Source: an uncultured Lachnospiraceae bacterium (GTDB lineage: Bacteria > Bacillota > Clostridia > Lachnospirales > Lachnospiraceae). From it: DNA of 64,000 nt. The notes below the pieces were generated by a model. The model worked only from the letters and a program-made list of their open reading frames with translations, made no database searches and was not told where the DNA came from. The DNA lies in the NCBI GenBank assembly GCA_910586725.1, contig CAJUJL010000001.1:82740-146739 (forward strand), read 5' to 3'. The translations under genes were made by a program, and so were the position numbers. Below are positions 34,965-44,000 of the stretch, piece after piece. Each line of letters starts with the position of its first letter. Position 1 is the stretch's first letter.

Positions 34965-36863
34965 TTATTTTGTTCTGCTAAAACGCATCTTTTTGCTAAA
35001 AGCAATCAATGCGATTCCAACTAAGAAAATACCTCCAAACAGGAAGTAAACGCCATAGTCTTCCACTCCTGTTTTTGGCGTTGCATTCACGCGGCCCTGT
35101 GTGTTTCTTGAAATCGTTACAGAAGCCCCGCCGTTTGCGCCTGATGAACCTAAATTCACTTGCGGTGTGCTCGTTCCCGGTTTTGCACTGCTGCTGCCGC
35201 TGCCGCTGCCGCTTCCGTTGTTGCTGCCTGAATCTGAATCTTCAATATGTTCTTCTCTTGCGCCGCTCCCGTTATCAGAAGCTTTATCCAGGCTTTCAAA
35301 TACATAATTGCTTTGGCGCGCCCATGTCTCTGCTGTCGTTCCCCTGTATCCATACACTACATTTGGCGTCCATCCGGATTGTGAACCAATAGCTGTTACA
35401 CCAGCCGGAATCGTCACGGTTTTGATTGCGCTTCCGCTAAATGCATCCGCTTCAATTGTGCCCGCCGCATTCGGTATCACCGCGGATAAAAGATAATTAC
35501 ACCCGGAAAACGCTCCGGAAGCTACGGTACGCATACCTGCGGAAAAAGAAATCCCCGTTTTTCCCTGTGGGCAAAACAGCAGTCTGCTGCCATCCGCCGT
35601 ATAAACGCATCCGTCATAAGAAGAATATACGCCGCTTGCCACTGTCACAGACGCCAGATTGGAATCTCCGGAAAACGCGCTCATATCCAGACTTTCAAGC
35701 GTCGAAGGAAGTGAAATGCTTCCCAGGTTGCTGCAACCGGAAAATGCTCCGGCAGCAATGCTTGATACCCCTTCCGGCACCGCAACGCTCTGTAAACTGA
35801 TACAATTAGAAAATTCGTTTGGTGAAACCGTACCTGTGCCCGCTCCGGAATATACTTCGGAAAGCCCGGTACAATTAGCAAACGCAGATGCTCCAACCGA
35901 TGTTACCGTATCCGGAACGCTGACAGAACCAAGGCCGCTGCAGCCATCAAATGCCGAACTGCCGATGCTCTGAAGGTTTGGCGGGAAAATAATGCCGGTA
36001 ATAATAGTTCTTCCCATAAACGCTCCGTCTCCGATAGCAGTAATTTTATCCGGTATTTTAACAACTCCGCCCGGCGCATCGTTGCTGTAACCCAGAACCG
36101 TCGTTCCGTCTTCACTGATAATAAAATCATCTTCATCGCTTTCAAATAAATCCGCAAGTTTCATCAGAGACTCTCCGGCTGACATTTTCCTTATTATGTT
36201 CTCCTCCGAATCACTCTTGAATCCTTTATTACTTAGTATATCTATATAATCATCAATCGTATCCATTTCTCCGGATTCCGCGCCAGTCTGCGCATCATCC
36301 GTCACAACCGGATTCTGAGGTCCGGTTATGGACGAATCCTCGGTATTTCCCGGATCTCCTTCGGACGGTATTTGTGTATCGTCTGCTTCCCCGTCTCCGG
36401 ATGGAACGTCTGCTTCAGAATCGTCTTTCCCCTCCGTATCCAAAGTTTCATCGTCCTGCGTATCTCCTTCGGACGGATCTTCGGGCAGCTCCGGATCTTC
36501 CGTATTTTCTGTCTCGTCCGATTCTGTTGACTCCGTCGGCTCTGTCGGCGCTTCGCTTCCGTCCGTAACTTCCGAATCCGGAATCTCTGTTGCCGGTGTA
36601 TCCGGATCCAAATCAGCGTCTTCTGTGCTTCCTGCCTCTGCATCTCCTGTCTCTGTGCCGGCCGTCTCAGGCGCATCCTCTTTTGGGGCCTGTGCATCGT
36701 CATTGGAATCATCCGCCCATGATATGCCGTCGGTAACCTCAACCTCTGGCTTTGGCTCCGTGTCGTCACCCTCCGCGCTTACCAAATCAGGCAGGATCGA
36801 AAAAAACGCCACCATTAACACCATGACAATTGCCCCTATTCGTACCGTAATATTTTTTTTCAT
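34965..36863 (-). CDS. BspA-like leucine-rich-repeat surface protein with TPKTG sorting signal
   Basis: A protein of 632 residues. A signal peptide (about 1-30) is followed by a very acidic Glu/Asp/Thr-rich stretch (about 30-220). BspA-type LRR_5 repeats (about 250-520; patterns such as AFDGCSGLGSVSVPDTV) follow, then a Gly/Ser-rich linker. The end is a sorting signal: TPKTG at about 595, a hydrophobic helix (YFLFGGIFLVGIALIAF) and the basic tail KKMRFSRTK. It is likely fixed to the wall by sortase. The adjacent class B sortase gene (32 bases upstream) is the obvious candidate. The start at 36863 (MKKNITV) follows AGGAG. Confidence 0.9.
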   Translation of the reverse strand: MKKNITVRIGAIVMVLMVAFFSILPDLVSAEGDDTEPKPEVEVTDGISWADDSNDDAQAPKEDAPETAGTETGDAEAGSTEDADLDPDTPATEIPDSEVTDGSEAPTEPTESTESDETENTEDPELPEDPSEGDTQDDETLDTEGKDDSEADVPSGDGEADDTQIPSEGDPGNTEDSSITGPQNPVVTDDAQTGAESGEMDTIDDYIDILSNKGFKSDSEENIIRKMSAGESLMKLADLFESDEDDFIISEDGTTVLGYSNDAPGGVVKIPDKITAIGDGAFMGRTIITGIIFPPNLQSIGSSAFDGCSGLGSVSVPDTVTSVGASAFANCTGLSEVYSGAGTGTVSPNEFSNCISLQSVAVPEGVSSIAAGAFSGCSNLGSISLPSTLESLDMSAFSGDSNLASVTVASGVYSSYDGCVYTADGSRLLFCPQGKTGISFSAGMRTVASGAFSGCNYLLSAVIPNAAGTIEADAFSGSAIKTVTIPAGVTAIGSQSGWTPNVVYGYRGTTAETWARQSNYVFESLDKASDNGSGAREEHIEDSDSGSNNGSGSGSGSSSAKPGTSTPQVNLGSSGANGGASVTISRNTQGRVNATPKTGVEDYGVYFLFGGIFLVGIALIAFSKKMRFSRTK

Positions 36864-36894
36864 ACTTCTCACTCCTGACCGCATAGCTTCCATG

Positions 36895-38061
36895 CTATTG
36901 TATTTTTTTTGCTACAACGAAAAGTCTTCCGTCTTCCACATAGTTATTGCAAGTGGAAAGCGTCAGTAATTTATCGCTTTCCGTCACATCCTGTGTTCTA
37001 TCATATACGGCACAGCCTCGGATATTTGCTAAAAACGCATGAAAATCATCCGCGCTCTCCGCCTCAATAAAATTATAATATCGGTAAGCGCCTTCATCGC
37101 CTACGTCAGAAAGGCAAACCGCTACAATTTGATACATCTGCTTTTCATAGATCGTGTCAAACTGTATTTTGTCATGTGTCAAAAGATAACTCTCTTCCAG
37201 ATACTGTTTCAATCCGCCAAACATGGCTCCGCTTTTCATGTTATGCCCATAAATAATCAGGTTTGTGCTGGGCTTTTCAAAATCGTTGCGGCAATCCAGA
37301 AAAAGCGTTCCGTTGACATTCGCCTCACCGTTTGCGTCTTTGTCAAGATAATACGCATTATCCGTCGTCTGCATGACAGGCAGGTCAATCTGAGTATCGT
37401 CAATATAAATCCAGCCTATAAACTCCGGATATTGTTTCTTTATCATACTATATTCGGGCAGAACCTCAGGCGTTCTTTCGATTTCTGTCTCGGTTTCCGG
37501 TTCCGTCCGGTTATTTTCCTGAACTTCTTCCTGCTGTGCATTCGCCTCGCCGCGCATTCTGTCAGCGTACCAGTCAAGCGCCTGTGAAATATTTTTCTGT
37601 TGCTGCACCTCCTCCAATTTTCTAGTTGCCCTGCGCTCTCTGTACACGGAAAATCCATAAAACATCAGACACAACACTGCCAGAGAGGCGCAGGCAATTC
37701 CCAGAAATTTAAACATCTGTGCCTGCTGCATCTCTTTCTCTTTTATCTTCTGCTGCTCTTCTCTGGCTTTTTTCTTTTCTCCAAGCAGTCTGCTCCGTTC
37801 CATCTTTTTCTTTTTTTTAAGCTTATACTCGAAGTTCTGTGCCACCCGGTCTGAAATATCACAAAAGAATGCCGTTCCCAGTTTGCTCTCAAACTCCACC
37901 CTGCCTTCCCGGATATAATGGTAAACTCCCTCTGCAACTTCCGGATCGTCAATATCCAGATTCGCTACGATCGTTTCAATTTTTTCCAGATCCCGTTTGG
38001 CGCCTTCCCATTCTTCCCGGGTAGCAAACTCATGTTTGCCAAGTTTGTATATTTCCTCCAT
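36895..38061 (-). CDS. Class B sortase with long cytoplasmic N-terminus
   Basis: A 388-residue transpeptidase. The catalytic domain has His in IIYGHNMKSGAMF (273), Cys in TLSTCNN (371) and Arg in VEDGRL (379). Class B is supported by the long TLSTC context and the FGGLKQYL region. The first 115 residues are unusual: a coiled, highly charged segment (KKKKKMERSRLLGEKKKAREEQQ) before the membrane helix at about 118-138. A charged linker leads to the extracellular catalytic domain. It lies between the giant protein gene and the TPKTG protein gene in one apparent operon. Confidence 0.92.
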   Translation of the reverse strand: MEEIYKLGKHEFATREEWEGAKRDLEKIETIVANLDIDDPEVAEGVYHYIREGRVEFESKLGTAFFCDISDRVAQNFEYKLKKKKKMERSRLLGEKKKAREEQQKIKEKEMQQAQMFKFLGIACASLAVLCLMFYGFSVYRERRATRKLEEVQQQKNISQALDWYADRMRGEANAQQEEVQENNRTEPETETEIERTPEVLPEYSMIKKQYPEFIGWIYIDDTQIDLPVMQTTDNAYYLDKDANGEANVNGTLFLDCRNDFEKPSTNLIIYGHNMKSGAMFGGLKQYLEESYLLTHDKIQFDTIYEKQMYQIVAVCLSDVGDEGAYRYYNFIEAESADDFHAFLANIRGCAVYDRTQDVTESDKLLTLSTCNNYVEDGRLFVVAKKIQ

Positions 38062-38072
38062 AAGTCCATCCT

Positions 38073-41000
38073 TTATTTCGCCTTTACTGATTTTGGAGAA
38101 GAATAACTACTGTAAATTTTCTTTCCGTTTACTTTTTTATATGCCCGGATTCTGTAAAAATATTTCTTTTTGCTCGTCAGCCTTTTGTTCGTATAACTTG
38201 TAATTCTTGATTTTTTAGCTGTCCTTATTTTTTTATAGCCTTTTGTTTTTTTCGTGCTTCTGTAAATTTCGTAACCGTCAACGCCATCAATCTTTTTCCA
38301 TGACACCGTTACTTTCTTTCTGGCGCCTTTTAATTTTACGACCGGTCTGGCAATTGACGTCGTAGCTTTGACCATGCCTGAAAAGCTGCCGTAGTATGTG
38401 CTTCCGCCGGATGATGCGTATGGACGGATTTTGTACGTATAGGTCGTCATTGCTGTCAGGCCCGTATTCTTATAAGAAGGCGTTGCGGTTCTTGCAATCA
38501 CCTGGTTGTTGGCGTCATAAACCGTATACCCCTCTGCTCCGGGCACTGCCGTCCATGAAAGCTGAACGTAATCTCCCGAACCTTTCGCCTTTAATCCGGA
38601 TACATTTGTCATATTAACCAGGTAACGGATCGTCTTTACGCCGCCATAATTGCCAATGCCGGAAACGATAAGCGATGCCAGTCCCGGAGCCGCGTTATCC
38701 TCATAACTGATCTGATAATCCTGATTCAAAACAAGAGTTCTGCCGCCATATGTCACAGCAAGATCCTGGCTTGTCGGCGTACCCGTATAGATTTTATTCT
38801 CCACATTGTCATAGCTGCACTGGACTACGCTTCGTTTGCCAATCTCAAACGTCATGGTAATGCTTCCGTCATATCCGCCGATGCCGGTCACCGTTATTTC
38901 AGCCGTCCCAACATTTACATTATTGGCATAATCAACTTTGTAATCCGTACCAGGCGTCAATTTCAGCCCTTCAAAAACAACCGCGGCCACCGGCCGTATT
39001 TCGCCTCCCGTATAGGTAAATACCGAATCGATCAGCTGAATCTCCGCTCCGCTAATATCCCTGCTGATGTCAAAATATGCTGTCTTTTCTCCGGTATATG
39101 AAGTTAACGGCATTGGATGAATCGTAGCTGAAGCTCTGCCCCGCTCAATATTATTATCGTATGTTACATAAAAGTCCGTGTCTTCGATCAGCTCTTTTTC
39201 TCCCAGCTTCACGGATAATTTCGGTTTAACCTCCTCTCCCGTATACTTCTGTGCGGGAATGGGCGCAATATCGGCAAACGATAAATCTGCCGTTATATCA
39301 AAAAATTTTGTGATTATTCCTTTGTAGTGGTTCTTGCCTGTAATGGTGACGGTCGCTCTTCCCGGATATTTGTTGTCAATAATCTCTATGTCATAATCAT
39401 CCGAACCCAGCAGATACGATTCCGTATCCTCCGGCGTCTTTGCCTCGCCGTCCTGATTCCTTCTGGTATCTTTGATAATCAATTCAGGAACAATATCGCT
39501 TCCGGTGTATTCCTGCGGATCAATCACGGAAGATTCCATATATTCTTTTTCCAGATCCGCCGGAACAATGGCAAACGTAACGTCTGCTTCGCCTGTATAA
39601 TTGGATTCTTCCAATGCTTTCACCGTTACGGTTCCTTCATCTCCAACTTCCAGATTATCTCCATATTCCGTAACTTCAAAGACGCCTTCGCCAAGTTCTT
39701 CTTCACTGATTCTTTCATCTACGGCTTTAATATCCGTAATTTCCGGTATGATTGCGCTTCCGATATACTCCTGGTCCTCAATTGTAAATGTAATTTCCCC
39801 AATCGGACATTTCTCAATGGTAAATGGAATTTCAATCGTTCCGGTATACCCGCTTCCCGGAACAGCCTGAATCAAAACCTTGTACTCTCCGGCATTGATG
39901 CATTCACCATCCCAGCCAATCGTGTATGTTTCGCCTTCTTTGATCGTGTTGGTCGCAAATTCAAGTTGTAATTTCGGATGCTGCACCTTGCCATTATATA
40001 CAAGCGGAAGTTCGCTCGGGTCAATCTCCGCAACGTCCACATAATCCTTCAAATCGTTTGCAATGATATAATTTTTCACGATCTCATTGTCAAAATTCTT
40101 TTCTCCCGTTACCGTCAGCGTAGCCGTGCCGGCCTGGTCGTAATTCTGATAATCAAGTGAATAGTCTTCATTCAAACGCATCGTATATCTGGTTTCCAGA
40201 TCCGGCGTAAACGTAAGCACCGGTACCGGCTTGCATTCCGGCATATCCTTGTTCAGCTTATATTCGTCCTTTACGCCTGTCATTTCTATTTCAGGATCGT
40301 CTATATGACGTTTTACAATGCCAAAATGCCAGATTGCGTCGTCCCCTTCACAATTGCCGTTCGGATCCGCGGAAAGCGTGACTGTTCCGGTTGTGGTTCC
40401 GACGATCTGATTGGGTCCATAGGAAACCGTGCATCCTAAAACTTCCGGCGTCTTCGTCCGCAACTGTCCGTCTGTTCCGTAATAAGTAAGTTTAACCTGC
40501 GGTTTGATCTGCTTTCCTGTCCACGGATATTTCCCTTCGTCATATCTCGGGTTCTGATCTCCGTATTCCAAAATAATATCCGATATTTTCACCGGTACAA
40601 TTCGAAACGACGTATCAATCGTCCCCGTGTAATTGCCGGTTCCTTTCACCTGCATATCTACAGTTCCGACGTTTTTATTGCCGCGCTCTCCATACGTCTG
40701 AGTATAGTCAGTCGGATTGTTCAATACAATGTCGTCCGCACCCCAGTGGATATTCAGCGCCGGCTCAATTTCTTCATCTACATAAATCTGATCCGGTATA
40801 CTGTCTAAGATAACGTCCTGATCCGTAATATTTTTGGGATTCATGACAAACTGCACAGGCGCGCGTTCTGTTTTGCTGATAAAGTTTCCGTTTCCGGACA
40901 CCGCGGTAATGGTGACGCGTCCATATCCGTCTCCCACGTTAATATTATCTCTGTATACATAATCAAAATCCACGCCCGGCTCCAAATCCCGATGATCCTT

Positions 41001-44000
41001 CCATGTCACTTTGGGTTCCGGCTTGATTTCTTTTGAAGTATAAGTATATTCTTCCGTAATATCCTCAATCAGAATCTGCGACGTATCCGACAGGTTCATT
41101 CCCTCAATCGTAAAAGCCGTCGTCCGGATGCCGCAGTAAGTCGTGTTTTTGCCATCCTGTCCGGCTAATCCGCAGACCATAACCGTTACGGTTCCGGCAT
41201 TTATATTGTCCGCAAAAGTAACGCTGTAGTCTTCGCCTTCAACAAGCACATTACCGAACGTATTTCCCGGCGCCTGATCCGTAACTACAATTTCCGGCTC
41301 AATCGCTTCTTCCGTATAAACAGCCGTGTAATTATCTGTCAGTTTTCCGTCTTTACCCCGGAACTGAATTTTTACATTGAAGTTATTTCCAATGGTATAT
41401 TCCTGTTCGATTGGCGCGCCTGTAAAATTGCCCCCCGACCCCGGTTTAATTGTCAATATGTATTTTTTAGCCGGAGTTGTCGCCGCCGACGGCTGCCAGC
41501 AGGAGCTTTCATGCTCCAATACATAATCTACGCCTTCTTGCAGCACATATCTTCCCAGTTTTATCGACAGGGCGCGCAAGCTGTTTTCCGCCGCTTCGTT
41601 TTTCTCGGTACCGTCGTATTCATTGCCTCCCGGCCATACGTTAATGCCGTTTCCGATGTATTCCACACTTGGAGCAATAAATAAATCCGCATCTTTTATA
41701 TCTACCGGCACAATCGTAAACGGTTCAATGCGCATAGAGCCGTCTCCTCCGTATGCGCCGATTCCTGACAGGCGGATTTCCGGACTGCCGCAATTGACCC
41801 TGTCTCCTGCAAATTCAACCTCATAATCGACGCCTTCGATCAGAGTCTTTGTCTCCGCGCTTCCGTCTTCCATCGCGACCGTAGTCGTCACCATAATCTG
41901 AGGCGTTATTTCATAGCCCGTATAGTAATATTCTCCGGAACTCGCCGAACCGCACGTTGAATTTAAAAATGAAACGTCCGCATTTCTCAAATCTCCGGGA
42001 ATCGTAAAATATTTTGTAATAGTTCCCGAATAATTATTAACGCCCTGAATAATGACGTATGCGCTTCCGGGAGATTCATTATTTCCGTAAATCAGGCGGT
42101 AATCCCCTGTCTGGCCATTATCTTTGCTTTCTTTTAACTGATACGTTCCTTCTGACTCGACATACTCTCCTTCTGTTGCGCTGCCGGCTCCCTGACGCTT
42201 TGTATCCGTAACCACAATTTCCGGTTTCACAGGAAATTTTGTCACCGGAGCTTCAACCTTGATGTCAGAAACCTGAATTTCAGACGAGGAAATCGATTTG
42301 GGATCCACAGTGTAATTACCAAGCTGCACGATTCCAATTTCCGCCGGAGGTATAAAATTATCTTTTGGTATAATGGTAAGATCCGTTTTTTGTCCGGCAT
42401 TTGTTCCCTTGACAGAGAATACGTCGTAATCCTTTCCTTCCACTAACTTATATTGAAAACTTTCTCCCGTAATCGGATCCTGCACATTATAAATAATGGA
42501 GAGAGAAGGGATGACAGGGCTTCCGGTGAACATCGGATTGTTGCCCGGCGTATACACCAACGGAGCCTGCAGCACAGCCACCTCATTATTATGAGTCCAG
42601 CTCTCCAGCGTAATTAAAACAGGTTCAATCGTAAAATAAGTCCTGATTTCTCCGCCATAATCATTGATTCCGCTGATTATAATTGTCGGACGCTCCTCCT
42701 GCGGATCATTTTCTCCCGCGGCGTCGATATTATTCTTCCAGCTAACCTTATAATCACCGTCAACAATATAGTTGCCGTCCGAGTCCAGCATCAGATTGCC
42801 GTTTTCATCCCGCAAAATCGTCTCAGGCGCAAGGACCTCCCCATCCAGCGTAACGCTTACGGGTCCTGGTTTCAGCTCTCTTGAAATATACTGAAATACC
42901 AGCGCGTCCCATTGAACGTCTGCGTTCATAATGCTTTCACGGATATGGAAAATTTCTTTTCTCACCCCCGTAAAGTTTCCGGATCCCGTAATGATCACAA
43001 CCGGCATCTGCTCCGGATCCGTTATGCCGGTATCTTTATTGTCATTTCTTTCCCATGTCAGAGTAAAATCTTTGCCCTCTCCAAATTCCAGCTCCCTGCC
43101 ATTATACCGGATGACAGGAACCGGCTCTGCCGGCTGATTTTCATCATAGGCCTGGTTTGGAATCGGTTCCACCCATACGTTTGAATCGTTAATATCCTGC
43201 GGGACAATCGTAAAGGTAATGCCGTTGCCCTCTGCGTCTTGGATGTCTTTGGAATTGATCGTCCCGGAGTAATTGTTCTTTCCGGTTATAGTAAACGTAT
43301 ACCGTTCGTCTCCTGCTTTCTGCGCATTTACCGCGCCTGACTCAATAGTAAACTCCCGTTCAATTTCTTTCTGCGTCAGTACCCTGTTTCCAACTTTAAA
43401 TTCGGTAATCTCCGGAATAACTTCATCTCCGGTATATGTATAGGTATCCTCTGCAATCGTTATACTTATATCCGACGCGGTAAGCGTTTTCCTGACAATC
43501 TGGAACGGCTTTTTGAGTGTGCCGGTGTAATTTCCTTTTCCGGTAACCGTCACTGTCACTCTGCCGACGTCACGCCGGTTTGCAGAATATGAAATCTCAT
43601 AGTCATCTCCCGGATAACCGGCGCTCTTTTTGATTTCATAACCGCTGACAGAGGCCTGTGAGTATTCTCCGTTCGCGCCCCTGTGCTTATCTAAAACAGT
43701 TACGTCTGCGGTAATATCTTCTCCGGTGTATGGCGTAGAAGTAAGATCCGCTCCGTTTAACGACAATTTCATGGAAAACGCTTCGTCATTTTCCTCCAGC
43801 GCTTTCGGCTGAATTGTAAACGGCAGCGTTATGTAATAATCCTCGCCGTCTTCCGCTTCATACACTTCAAATCCGCCGGCCTTAATTTTCGGTTCAATCC
43901 GCACCTGGTATTCCCCGGCGTTTTTACATTCCGATTCCGCAAAAGGCGCCGTCGCATCCCGGTAGGTAATATCAAAATCCGACAACGGGAACTGTATCTT

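Noticed and set aside
36328..36969. 213-codon plus-strand frame rich in Ser
   Set aside because: It is the antisense of the acidic low-complexity part of the LRR protein; composition follows from the opposite strand.
39327..39971. 214-codon plus-strand frame inside the giant gene
   Set aside because: Antisense to the repeat region; no start signal or domain.
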